Assembly: GCA_023333565.1 (NCBI GenBank)
Contig: JAJKFH010003627.1
Location: 8,661,501-8,725,500, forward strand
Direction: 5' to 3'
DNA: 64,000 nucleotides
Origin: Puffinus mauretanicus
Lineage: Eukaryota; Chordata; Aves; Procellariiformes; Procellariidae
In this document: one piece after another, positions 25,176 through 35,020 of the stretch
How the letters are laid out: each line of letters starts with the position of its first letter
How positions within the stretch are numbered: the first letter of the stretch is position 1
Program-made: the position numbers and the translations under genes
The notes under the pieces: generated by a model
Databases searched by the model: none
What the model was told of the DNA's origin: nothing
Seen by the model: only the letters and a program-made list of their open reading frames with translations

Positions 25176-28100
25176 TTGCTTCCTTGCCTGGGAGCAGATT
25201 TGCCTTGCTTGTGTGCCATGTTGGGGGGATCACAGGGAAGGAGCAGGAACTGCGGGAGTTGTGTGTGCCTGTCCTGCTCTGGGGGCTTGGGCTTTTCCTA
25301 GGGTCTCCTCAGGGATGCAGGGTTGGTTTGTGCCTCGTCTTTCCTCATTTTATTTATGGCAAGAGCTCTCTGTTGCTTTCATCTCATACTGACAAAGCGT
25401 CCCCAGCTCTGGAGTATCATCTGTCTGCCGTTGGTTTCTGCCTGTGTTTTTCTCGGTGCTGTTCTCTTGCACAGGTGTCTCTACCTGATGGAGTTCAGAG
25501 AGATGCTGTTCATGTCCCTCCCCACTCCAGTCCTTTAGGAGGGATTTGCTTCTTCATTTCTGCCAAGCTTCCTCCATGGGAGAGCATTCCCAGCTCTTCC
25601 CGGTATAGGGTGAGCCACGGGCAGATTGCCCACAGAGAAGCAGCCAAGCTCCGTTCTTGCAGCGCCCTGTCCCAGTGGCAAACCTGCTTTTCACACACTG
25701 TTGGGAAGGGGTTTTACGTGGGTGCTGTGAAGGATGCCAGGCCAGCAGTGTGACCGTCTCTATCTCCCTGGCACCGCCAACAGTGCACACGTGCCCTGTG
25801 TGTTGCAGCCTGCTGGCTGCTCCATTTGGGCTGGGTCCAGAGCAGCTCTGCCCGGGCGTCTGTGATCCTGCTGCCGGCAGCCGCTAGCACCCCGTGCCTG
25901 GTGGCTTTACCACAGGCTAAACCCCCGGGAATGAGCTGGAGGCATGGCTCATTGAATGGCTTCTCCTCCTGGCCAGCTTGGAAGCCCCAGGCATAGCTGC
26001 TGCCTGCAATGTCAGGGCTGCTGGCTTTGGGGCTTGGTAGCCCAGCGTCCCTCCTGGGAGAAGGTTCGGGGCAATGCTGGTGTCTGGAGACATGCCTTGT
26101 TTGGCATTTTGTCAGGGCACCAGCCTCCTGGCCTTCTGGCCACTTCATTTCCCAGCCTGCTGGCTTTTCAGGTCCTAGTCATGGATCAAGCGTTGGCTTT
26201 AGTGACAGCCCGAGAGGTCCCCAGGCCAAGGGCCGAGGAGGGGCTGCTCACTGCAGGGGCAAGCTGGGCTGGCTTCCTTGGGTCCGGCTTTGCTGCCTCG
26301 TCTTGGAGCAAGTGTCGGTCCTGCACAGCCGAGTTGTTCCGTATCAGCCACTGGGACTGGGCACGGTCATCCCAATTCCTGACCATCGCCGTATGACCTG
26401 AGCAGTCCTCACCTCTCTCCTTCATGCTCTCAACTGCTTTTGCTTCAGGGCTGGGAGGAGCCATCCCTCTCCCTGCCCAGGGCTGCCCTCCCCTTCCCTC
26501 CCTGGCTGAAAGGAGCCTTGCTCCTGACACAGCCCTGCCCACTCGGCCGAATAAATGACCCCTTCGCAAGGACTGCTGCTGGAGAAGAGACTGGAGAAAG
26601 GCGAAGCACGCTGCCTCCCCGCCTCTTGCTGCCCGCCCTGAGACGGGAGCTGGCTGTGGCTCTGGGGATGCTCCCATGCGGTCTAGAGCCTCCCTTCTCT
26701 TTTGTGGTCCCAGAGTGCAGCAGGGTCGAGGGAAGTGGGGGAGCTGAGAAAGGGGTCCCCAGGGCTGCCCAAGGCGGGTGTAAGCAGGGTCAGCCCCTGA
26801 CTCTCACAGCCCTCGTGGGTTGCTGGTGTCCAGAAGTCTGCAAACCGAAGAGGGCTGAGGAGGGAGCAGCAAGGTGATGTGTTTGCCAGCCACAGAGGTT
26901 TCACGAATACTGTGCCATGCAGGAGAGCCTCCGTGCGGCCCCTTTCCCGGCAGTGTGGGAGCGGTCTGGGGGATGCAGGCAGTCCTGTGAAGCCTCAGCT
27001 CGCTTATGCAGGGATGTGCAACATGGATGTTTCCCTTCAAATGTGACAGACAAATTGCAGTGGATGACCACTTGTTTTTGCAAACAATTTGCAAGGAATT
27101 TTGCCATCTCGCCTGATCAGTTGTGTGTTGCTTTGTTTTCAAATCACTCTCTGATTCACTGGCTCAGCAGATACCTGCTCCAAATCTCTGCACTTGGCAT
27201 GCTTTGGGACCAGTCCCGCTCTGTGCTGCATCTCCTCTTCTTTGTCGTGTTCAAAATCCAAGGAGTTCCAGGGCACTCGACACCCTGCAGGGCCAGGGCC
27301 GGGTTCTGGACGGGAACCTCACCTTTAGCAGCTGGTGCGTGCGGGCAAGAGGGGCTCGTGGTGGAGCACGGTGGAGTCTAACGGCATTCCCTGGGGGACA
27401 CGGCTGAGCATACAGCAAGTTGCTGAACAGAGCTCACGTTCTAACTTTTGTCTGGTTTCTACTCGCAAACAAGTGAACTGCAAATCTTGTCGATGGGTTA
27501 GAAAAGTGGTTTGTGTCACCAAATACACCGAAGTGTATTTGCATACACTGCAAATATAGCTGCTTTGGGGTGGGATGGGTAGGGGTCTGCTGCAGTTGTT
27601 TCACAGGAGGGAAAAGGTAAAGGAAGGGGGAAAATGCCAATATTTCAGCTTGCTGAGGAGTGCTGGGCAGAATAAGGAGGTTGCAAAGTCCTGCTCCAGA
27701 GAGTGAGAATGCAGAAAATCCTTGGGAGATGGGAAAGGAGCAAACGGGGAGTGAAACCTGTTCTTTCATACTTTTTCTCAGATTGGTATTTCGGCTGTAA
27801 GGATTCTCTCTGAGCTGAATGTGGCCCTGAGGACCAGAGAGGACTTTTTTTTGCAGCTTCCGTCTCTCCTCGAACATAGATTAAATGTGTGTCAGCTCTA
27901 GCGTGGGCTGTAGGATCTTGGGGTGAGGAACTTCTTTTTGTCTGGTGTTTTCTTGTCCCTCAACAAAATGAAGTTGAGTCTTGCCAAGAAGTTACTCATC
28001 TTACAGATGTGTGCACGTTGTGTTTCTTAAAACATGTGTTTGAGGCGCTGCTTGCTAAAAACTAGCTGCAGCTTGTAATGGGGGTCTTGGCACTCTCACG

Positions 28101-28180
28101 CAAAGACCAGCATTCACAGGCTCCACACCAGTGGAGCTGGGTTCTTGCATTGGGGTCTCTCTACTGAGTTTCAGAGACTG
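25176..28180. other. Intronic spacer, nothing specific seen
   Basis: Mixed to GC-rich non-coding sequence. It becomes gradually less GC-rich after about 27400. No exon or repeat recognised. Confidence 0.5.
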
Positions 28181-28900
28181 ATATAAATCAGAAGGATTAA
28201 AATCCCAGGCTTTAGTTGTGATTTAAATCAGCCAGCAGATCACCTGGATTCAGTAATTGATTTTCTTCTATTTTTGCCTTTTTTTTTTTTACCTGTTTCC
28301 CTGAAAAAAGGTCAAGTTTTACTGACCAGCACCTATCAAAACAAGTGCAGCTCTCCTTCCCACTGCCCAATTGTTAAATCTGGTTATTCTTTTATTCATC
28401 AAATGCCCTATAGTTGCTACACTTATTTTGATCGATTACATAACATAATATGCCATTAGTCTTCGTTTTTAGATATTTGTTACATTAGGAAAATGGTGAA
28501 TTACTATTTGTTCTTAAAGAGGTGGTGATTAAATTATTACTCATGATTTGAGTTGTTACTCTTTTGGATGAAAATTGGAATGCCACGTTAAAGTACCCCA
28601 GCAGTAGTTTGAATAGGTTTTATTAGTAAAATCCTGTTTCCCTTGCACATACTCAATACAGAAGGAAAAGTAAATTTCAGAATACATTTTAGTTAAAAAC
28701 ACCTGGTGCATGAAACCAAAGCAAGAAGTGATTGGTGAGTTGAAGGAGTGTTTCTGGAAACCACCCTTTCAAGATTTTAGAATTAGCACATCTCATCCTC
28801 TCCCACCTTAGTTTGTTGATTTGTTTGTTTCCCTGATTATGGAAAAACTAAAAGGCACATCTTCTTTCTTTTTTTTTTTTCAGTCCTTTGTTGTTTCTCA
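28181..28900. promoter_or_regulatory. Longest AT-rich stretch in the last intron's 5' part
   Basis: About 700 bp of AT-rich sequence with many TTTAAAT, ATTTAAATCA, TTAAATTATTA and TAGAATTAGC cores, and T-runs near 28280 and 28867. Parts may be conserved elements (28190-28260, 28430-28600, 28770-28800); the rest may be neutral AT-rich intron. No boundary evidence separates these. Confidence 0.25.
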
Positions 28901-29030
28901 GTTCTGAACGAGCCAGGTATTGAACAGAAAATACACCAAAAAAAGTAAAAAGTTTCCAAATCTGGAGAAGTAGCTGCTGGGAAAGCTTGTTTCTCATCTG
29001 TCAGCTCTGCTTCCACCTCCGGTGCATTGA

Positions 29031-29165
29031 CTGTCTTTAAAACATGATGTTACCCCTTGCTACTGGTCTTTTTTGAATCTAATTGAATTTAATAGAATCT
29101 TTAAAGTTTAGACTTTAGCACACAGATTATTATGATTTTAGATTTAGTTCTAAATGCCTGGTTTG
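29031..29165. promoter_or_regulatory. AT-rich candidate island
   Basis: Contains GACTGTCTTTAAAACATG, CTAATTGAATTTAATAG and GATTATTATGATTTTAG-like cores in about 130 bp, followed by an abrupt return to GC-rich spacer. Evidence is compositional only. Confidence 0.3.
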
Positions 29166-29520
29166 GGTTTTTTTTTCTTTTTTGGGGGAAGAAGGTAGCC
29201 AGGCTGCTGTGTCTCTTCCTAACAAACCAGCAGTACCCATCCCAGGCGACCAGGAGATCTGGTCCCGCAGTAGCGCCTGTCTTGACACGATGCCCTTGCT
29301 GGGCTGTTCTACACCAGCTGGCGTAATCCCATGAGCCGTGAGCCTCTGCGCAGGGCTTCACCATTTTCCCTGTGCCCACGGTACCCCTGGCCAGGGCTGT
29401 GCCGTGCTCCCTCCGTGGGGATCTCTGCCGTGCCGAATGGGAAAGCCCTACCTGCCTGGGCAGGTCAGCAGCCCATGTGGTGAGCAACCCAGCAAGCCAC
29501 CGTGCCTTCCCGGCTCCATC
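29166..29520. other. GC-rich spacer
   Basis: A T-rich tract at 29167-29184 followed by GC-rich sequence. Nothing recognised. Confidence 0.5.
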
Positions 29521-29845
29521 TCTCTCTTTTCATTTACTGATTGGAAATCTCGGAAGGTTAGGGTGTGATATTGTTCCTGATCCAGAGCATTAATTAGGCC
29601 TCGGAAAGAAGAAGAGGAATTGCGTGTTTTTAACAGTGAGGTTAATGGGATGCTCACAGAGTAGACAGTTTTAATGAGCTTCAACTCCATGTGCAGTGAG
29701 TTTACTCTTTGTGTTAAAAGGGTCACACTGCAGTAGTTTGATGTGGATTGTCTCCTGGCCCCCGGTGTCATAGGTGAGCGTCTGTCAGAGTCCAGTCAGA
29801 GCACATTTACTTAGTGACACGATTCTAATTAACTACCGCGAGCTG
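29521..29845. promoter_or_regulatory. Candidate enhancer island carrying the first copy of a duplicated 65-bp element
   Basis: This AT-rich, non-repetitive block holds GCATTAATTAGGCC near 29587, TTTTAATGAG, GTTAATGG and several TTTACT cores. It ends with the 65-bp element at 29778-29842. The sharp switch to GC-rich sequence right after 29845 suggests the element lies at the island's edge. Confidence 0.45.
29778..29842 (+). repeat. Duplicated 65-bp element, copy A
   Basis: It aligns without gaps to 31027-31091 in the same orientation, with 58 of 65 bases identical. Identity is concentrated in two blocks, 23 bp at 29785-29807 and 18 bp at 29821-29838. The second contains GATTCTAATTAACTACCG with a TAATTA core. 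Four of the seven differences lie between the blocks, which still share GTGACA (29814-29819). GTCAGAG occurs twice, at 29784-29790 and 29795-29801, 11 bp apart, about one helical turn. I do not recognise the family. It could be a duplicated conserved regulatory module or a remnant of an ancient repeat. Confidence 0.85.
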
Positions 29846-30680
29846 CCACCGCCGCGGGGAGCCGGGCCAGCGCCTGCTGGGGGTGCCTCCTGCCCGGAGA
29901 AGCCGTCCCTTCTCCCTGTGCCGCTCTGCCTGCTCTGCCTGCTCGTGTCCCGGCGGCGCTGGGCTGCTCTCCGCGCTGACATTGAAGGAGAGGGTGGCGA
30001 GGGCCGCGCTCGCTAAGTGCAGTGGCAGGCAGCGGGCCACCCGCCATAATGGGTGCCTTCGGCTGTCAGTGCCAGCTCTTCCCCTGGGAGCTCGGCAGGG
30101 GCTGATGAGGCTTCGCCTCGCCCTGCGAGGTGCTGGGAGCTTGTGGTCCTGGCAGCTTGCTGGCTTTATTTCAGCCTCCTTTCATTTTCCCTGCTTTCCT
30201 TTCCCCTCTTTCGTTTTCCTAGCTCTCCCGGGGGTGCAGGGAAGCCTGCAGCCTCCCAGCATCTGTGGGATCCCCGGTCACCCTTGGTGCCCACCTGCCT
30301 CCTCTGCAGCGGAGCAGGGAGAACAAGGGGAAAGGGACAGCATTTTGTAAAACTCCCCTCTGTTTTTTTCACCACTTTCCATCCCAGCCCACATGGCCCT
30401 GGCTGGCAGAGCTGGGCCCACCCTCCCCGTCCCTCCCAAGGGGGTGGGAGAAACCTTGGAGAACCCCACGCTCCCCCGGAGCAGGCAAACTCCGTTCTAC
30501 GTCTCTTTGCGGTGGCACGCAGGTGATGCTGTGCCCAGGGGCAGTGCCGTTTGCACCGCACCATCCTTTTGCCGGGGGATGCTGAGAGCAAGAGCCGAGC
30601 ACAGGGCTCGCTGCTGCAGAGCAGGGCATGGGGCTGCCTCAGGGCCACTGCCCCGCACACAGCGGCCCCAGCCCAAGGCA
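29846..30680. other. GC-rich spacer between islands
   Basis: GC-rich sequence with many chance frames and no supported gene. It separates two AT-rich islands lying between the 65-bp copies. Confidence 0.5.
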
Positions 30681-30800
30681 GAAGGGGAAAGACTCTGAGT
30701 TAAATAATTAAAAGAGACTTAAGTAAAAATCAACAGAAATGTCATCAAATGAGCAGTGTCATTTTGAATTAGCACTTGTAAAGGTCAGGCGGATCCAGAA
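30681..30800. promoter_or_regulatory. Short AT-rich candidate island
   Basis: Contains AAATAATTAAAAG near 30704, two TGTCAT cores (MEIS/AP-1-like halves) and AATTAGCACTTG at 30767-30778. The last 12-mer recurs at 33633-33644. Function is inferred. Confidence 0.33.
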
Positions 30801-31026
30801 CAGGTGGAGCGGCTGTGTGCTGGGTGTCGCAGCCAGGCAGCGTGTCCCAGCACCCAGGGAGACAGGGTGCAGGGACCGGCCCAGCCGCTCCGGGGCACCC
30901 GCGGACCACGGGCGCGGGGACGGGGCAGCAGGCGGGTGCAAGGGGTCCTGCCGCGAGCACTGGGCCCTGCATCCCTGAGGAGGGATGGGGAGGGAGGGCC
31001 AGCCGGGGCGGCCGGTTAGGGGACGC
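30801..31026. other. GC-rich spacer before copy B
   Basis: Strongly GC- and CpG-rich, with no gene seen. It abuts copy B of the 65-bp element directly. Confidence 0.5.
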
Positions 31027-31091
31027 GCGTCTATCAGAGTCCAGTCAGAGCACATTAACGCGGTGACATGATTCTAATTAACTACCGTGAG
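31027..31091 (+). repeat. Duplicated 65-bp element, copy B
   Basis: Second copy of the element at 29778-29842, ungapped, 58/65 identical, same strand. Identical blocks are 31034-31056 and 31070-31087; the shared GTGACA is at 31063-31068. Flanks on both sides are unrelated to those of copy A, so the duplicated unit is short and its edges are clean. Confidence 0.85.
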
Positions 31092-31159
31092 AGGTGTCAC
31101 AGCTGGAAAAGCAGTGAGCGGAGACAAGCTTTTAAAAAAAGAAAAAAGCAATGTGACAG

Positions 31160-31219
31160 TCTTTTTTTTTCCCCCCTCTTTCTTTTTCCTTTCTTTTCCT
31201 TTTTTTTTTTTTTTTTTTT
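31160..31219. repeat. Polypyrimidine tract with 20-T run
   Basis: Pure C/T sequence ending in a run of 20 T at 31200-31219. Simple sequence. Confidence 0.75.
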
Positions 31220-31355
31220 ACTCTTGTGTGCTCTCTCCCCTCCATGTGGGAGTGGATCTAAAGATAATTAGGATGTCTGGCTGCCTGGGAACCTGAGCTG
31301 GGGCTCTTTTGCTTTCAGTCATGTAAGTTTTCGACATCTCTCTGAAGGGACTTGG

Positions 31356-31417
31356 TGGCGCAGTGGATTACTGCACGCCAGAGTGACAGAACACTCTTCT
31401 AATCGTAAACCCTTTTT
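31356..31417 (+). mobile_element. Possible remnant of a tRNA-derived SINE head
   Basis: TGGCGCAGTGG at 31356-31366 fits the Pol III A-box and resembles the head of V-SINE/LF-SINE-type elements. The 25 bases at 31356-31380 can fold as a hairpin: TGGCG/CGCCA and CAGT/ACTG stems, GGATT loop, 2-base bulge. A T5 run (31413-31417) follows. No convincing B-box (GGTTCGA-like) is present and the rest is unrecognisable, so it is either a heavily decayed or exapted SINE or a chance match. Confidence 0.3.
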
Positions 31418-31419
31418 AG

Positions 31420-32690
31420 AAAGGATTCTGCTCTCCCTTTTTCCCTGGGAGCAGCGGGGGGTATGTTCTGATCACTGCAGCTCTGTTCCCATACACGCTA
31501 CAATGGGAAACTCAAGGTCTTTCAGCTGTTTCCTGCAGTTAACAAAGGAGGCACAGAAGAAAGAAAGGAAGGATGATTGAGTGTTTGTGTTGACTGCGCT
31601 CACCGCTCCGTCCTACCCTGCCAAAAGTTGGTCGCACGCCTGCTGGGGTGAGGGCACACGCGCTCGCCCGACCTTGCTGCCTGCCGGGGGGTTGCGATGG
31701 GTTCGTCACACCTTGCCCCTCGCCTGAGGGCTCCTGGTCCCCGGAGAGAGCGGCCTTTGGAGGGGAGGGTGAGAAGGGCTGCAGGGCTTCGGCTGCCTGA
31801 GAGAAGTCGGGTGCTGCTGTGCGCTCCTCCCAGCCCCAGGGCAGGCAGTGGCAGTGCCCGCTCACTTGGGATGTGCAGAAGGTAGGCGCAAGCCCCTCTC
31901 TTCTGACTGGAAGCAGTTATGTTTGCAGCACTAGTGTCAGGCTGAAGATCTAAGAGGGATTTCTGGATGATCTGCTGTTCGCTGTGCCGCGATGCCTGGG
32001 AGGCCCAGCTGCAGATCAGGGCAGGTCCGTCTCAAGCCCCAGACCTGGCTGACCACCAGCAGGACAGCGCTGCTGTCATGCTGGAGCCGCCCTTTGGCAT
32101 GACTGCTGCTGTACCCCCCTTCCTTTGGCTTCTGGTTTTAGGCTTTCCCCGGATTCATCCCACCAGCAGTGGGGACTGTCTCCCTTGGCAAGAAGAACAG
32201 ATCTGCTGTCCCTCCCTTCTTCACTCCCAAGCCAGTTGTGATACGCAGCCCAACACCTGGCCCAATTCCTTTCCCCAGTGACAGATGAGAAACCTCTTAA
32301 ATATGTTTTTCATATCCCTCTAAAGTGTTGTTGGCATACTGGGAGCACGGATAGAGGCTGATGGTTTGTATTATGTGTGCTCTGTCTTACTAATCAGCCA
32401 GTCCCAAACCCAGGAGCGTGCAGACGTGAACTGATCTGTACTAGAGAGACCCTTGCAGTGCCTTGGACCCGTCCCACTACTGGCTATTTGTCCAGTCCCG
32501 TCAGTGAGCCTTGCAAAATATCCCCCCTCCCACTGCTGGAAAAACCCTTGCACTGACCAAGCCCTGTCCCATGTTGTGCTGGATGGGTAAAACATGTTTG
32601 CTAGCACTTGTTCTCCAGCCCCTGCAACAAGCAGCACTTCCCATGCGCCGTGATGCATCCTCCAACACAGCGAGACACACGTTAGGTGAG
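31420..32690. other. Intronic spacer, nothing specific seen
   Basis: Mixed to GC-rich, with a small AT-rich patch at 32280-32345 containing GACAGATGAG and TTAAATATG. No exon supported. Confidence 0.45.
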
Positions 32691-32925
32691 AGGCCCTGGA
32701 AGATCATTAACTTTCTGGAGAGCTTTTTCTGTAGAAAATAGCGACGTAAAACACTGAGTGACATTTTGATTTCCCCGTGGATTCTTTTGGTGCCTTGGTG
32801 TCTCTGCAATGTGTCCCAGACAAGGCTAAAAGGTAGCGCGTCTTCCCTTACCTGTGAGGAAGGGAAGAGTTTCCTGTTAATGAACATAAACATATCAATT
32901 AAGAGCACGGATTGCATGCCCTGCT
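32691..32925. promoter_or_regulatory. Candidate regulatory island
   Basis: Two AT-rich segments: 32695-32775 (GATCATTAAC, GAGTGACATTTTGAT) and 32868-32915 (TGTTAATGAACATAAAC, ATCAATTAAG). They are separated by about 90 bp of mixed sequence. Motif packing resembles the other islands. Confidence 0.3.
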
Positions 32926-33235
32926 CTGCGCCAAACTCCGGTGGAAGGTGTCTTTTAACGTCATGCTGTCCTGCAACAGCTATGTGTCCCCAAACCTGCC
33001 CTTCTGCATCTGCATCCCGGGGGATCGTGAGGATGCTGCTGTCCCTCTCAGATTAGCCCTTGTCTCCAGGAGTCGGGCATCCGCGTTGTCCCAGGTCTGG
33101 CCTCCCTGGGCAGTGTGGGGTTGGTGGCTGTGAGCACCGCGGTCCCCCTCTGCAAAGACGAGAGACTCCTGCCCAAGTTCTGCCAAAGATCTGCCTTTAA
33201 CGAGAGTGGTGGCAGAGGTATGGAGCGAAGGCTGT
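32926..33235. other. Spacer, nothing specific seen
   Basis: GC-balanced non-coding sequence between islands. Confidence 0.45.
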
Positions 33236-33480
33236 GTCAGTGAGGGACGCCAGGTTTAAAGCTGCCCCGCTTCACCTAATGAGAAACGATTGCGAGGTGC
33301 AGGAGGGTAAGGTGTACCAGCCAGCCGGAGAGACTCCACCGCAATTTAACAAGTTTCCATTCCCCTGAGTTCCCTGACAAGACCCCCCTCTAAGTCTGTA
33401 CAGGAATTCATAAGAATAGGATAATTAGGATCTTTCAAAGCTGCGACCCTCAGAGGAGTCCTTGGATTAATCTGTTTTTT
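33236..33480. promoter_or_regulatory. Candidate regulatory island
   Basis: Moderately AT-rich, non-repetitive block with CTAATGAGAAACG, GCAATTTAACAAG, TAATTA at 33422-33427 in GGATAATTAGGATC, and TGGATTAATC near its end. Nothing coding seen. Confidence 0.33.
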
Positions 33481-33580
33481 CCCTTAAAGACATCTGTAAC
33501 TACAATCTTTGTTTCTGTCCTCTTCTCCCCCCTCTCCTCTTCTTTTCCCCCCTTGTCTGTCTCTGTATCTCCTGTCAAAG

Positions 33581-33860
33581 CGTTGCAGACGTAAATGACA
33601 AAGAAATCAGAAAGAGAGATCAATGCAGTCCAAATTAGCACTTGGAGATAGACTGTGCTGGAGATGTCAGAGCCTGACCCCAGTTGATCTACCAGCCTCC
33701 GCTGGTGATACTATGCAAATTGCATGCATCTGGCAGAGCCCAGCGAAGGACTAATGGGACAGGGAGGGGGCCGTGGCCGGGCGCCTTTGGGAAGGGGAGA
33801 GAGCTGGGGGTCTTTGGGGAGGGGGGTCTGTGATCGATGGGGGAGATAAGATACTGCATT
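33581..33860. promoter_or_regulatory. Candidate regulatory island with octamer inverted pair
   Basis: The island includes GTAAATGACAAAG near 33592, GATCAATG, AATTAGCACTTG (33633-33644) and ATGCAAATTGCAT at 33713-33725. The last is an inverted repeat with a 1-bp spacer that contains a perfect POU octamer ATGCAAAT, and GCATGC follows at once. A GC-rich purine stretch separates this from the next AT-rich block. Confidence 0.38.
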
Positions 33861-33869
33861 GGCTTCATT

Positions 33870-34330
33870 TGCGCTCCTGGGCGGATTAAAAACCAAACTC
33901 CAGATAAGAGATAACCAAACTTCATTTCGCTTTTTATTTTATTCCTTATTGCTACCCACACACAACCTAGTACCAAAAAGAAGGGGAAAAAAAAAGATGG
34001 TTCTTGGCGCTCTTGTTTCCTGCACGTCATTACCACTGATGGCAGTTTGAGGGGAGAGACAAAGTCGGGGAAAGAAAGCAAAAAAAAAAGCTAGCTGCTT
34101 AAAAGACTGCTGTAATAGGAGCATGGATAATAGAAATCTCAAATTACGGTGATCGCCTTGTTAAGAAGTTTGAAAATACGGCCAGATTGTCTTTAATGAG
34201 AGAAATATGGCTGTTAGTTAGTGAAGGAGGAGGGAATGGACCTTGTTTCAAGATCTGTAGCTCGCCCATCAAAGAGGCACCGGCTGTTTCATTTCAAAAT
34301 CCTGCTCCTCTGCCTGATATTAAAAATAGT
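33870..34330. promoter_or_regulatory. AT-rich candidate island with a 28-bp element shared with 36.7 kb
   Basis: The AT-rich block contains GGCGGATTAAAAAC, GATAAGAGATAACC (two GATA cores), A-runs near 33985 and 34080, CATGGATAATAG, and a 28-bp element at 34194-34221 that recurs at 36690-36717. The region up to 34330 stays AT-rich and non-repetitive. Confidence 0.38.
34194..34221 (+). repeat. Duplicated 28-bp element, copy A
   Basis: It matches 36690-36717 in the same orientation at 25 of 28 bases without gaps. The 18-base 3' part (AATATGGCTGTTAGTTAG here) differs by one base. Immediate flanks are only weakly similar (a CCAGA a few bases upstream in both). Confidence 0.55.
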
Positions 34331-34890
34331 TGTTAAAGGCTTTGACTAGCAAGACGATTCCCTTTGGCTTCCTACTCTCTCTCCACCTCCCCCAAAAGAC
34401 TTCGCTAAGAGAGAACTTCTGCTTTAAAAAATGGCTAAGCAAAGAAAGAAAGAGAGGAAAGTTTTGGGCTGCGGGGTGATGCTGCTCCTGGCACCCCGGG
34501 GTGCCCGGGGGCCTCAGGCCAAGCACGGCAGCACCCTGGCCGTCCCCGCCGCGGCAGAGGGGAACTCCCTCCGTCCCCGCTGTGCCGGCATGACCGCTGT
34601 GACACGGCACAATCGCTGCTCTCCTCCTCCTGGAAGCCCCGACCGGGCACGGGGCAGCAGAGGCACTTTTGGCATCTGGACTCCCATTACGCGCCGCTTT
34701 CCTTTGCTCTCCCCAGTGCCCGGGAAGCGGCGCTGGGCCAGGGCTGAGGCAGCGGAGAAGGGCTCTGACAGAAGCCAGGTCTGGCAGCTGCCCGCCGGCC
34801 CCCACCTCTTGTTAAGAGCTAACGGGCACCTCCGTGCTGTTGGGCTCTGACCCGTAACTCCTGCCTCGCCGCTGCGCTGACAGTGCCCTC
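34331..34890. other. GC-rich spacer
   Basis: GC- and CpG-rich non-coding sequence. Chance open frames on both strands; nothing recognised. Confidence 0.5.
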
Positions 34891-35020
34891 TTCATTCTCG
34901 CCTGAAATCAAAGGATCGCATTAATTGGTTTAAGGATCGCTGCCCCGTGTCCTAGTGGCCTGTTTAAGATAACGAACTTCGAGTGTGTTAATAGCCGGTA
35001 CAACTCAGCAGAGGATCTAG
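34891..35020. promoter_or_regulatory. Candidate regulatory island
   Basis: Holds GAAATCAAAGGATCGCATTAATTGG (described in parts: ATCAAAG, a TCF-like core, and CATTAATTGG), TTTAAGATAAC and GTGTTAATAGC. Non-repetitive with GC-rich flanks. Confidence 0.33.

Noticed and set aside
31360..31377. CAGTGGATTAC read as QWIT, resembling the QWIN end of the preceding ERI3 exon
   Set aside because: It lies downstream of the penultimate exon, has no flanking ERI3 residues and no donor; coincidence.
30767..33644. Shared 12-mer AATTAGCACTTG at 30767-30778 and 33633-33644
   Set aside because: Exact 12-mers shared by chance are expected many times in a 64 kb window, and flanking similarity needs gaps. It is only suggestive next to the other duplicated elements.
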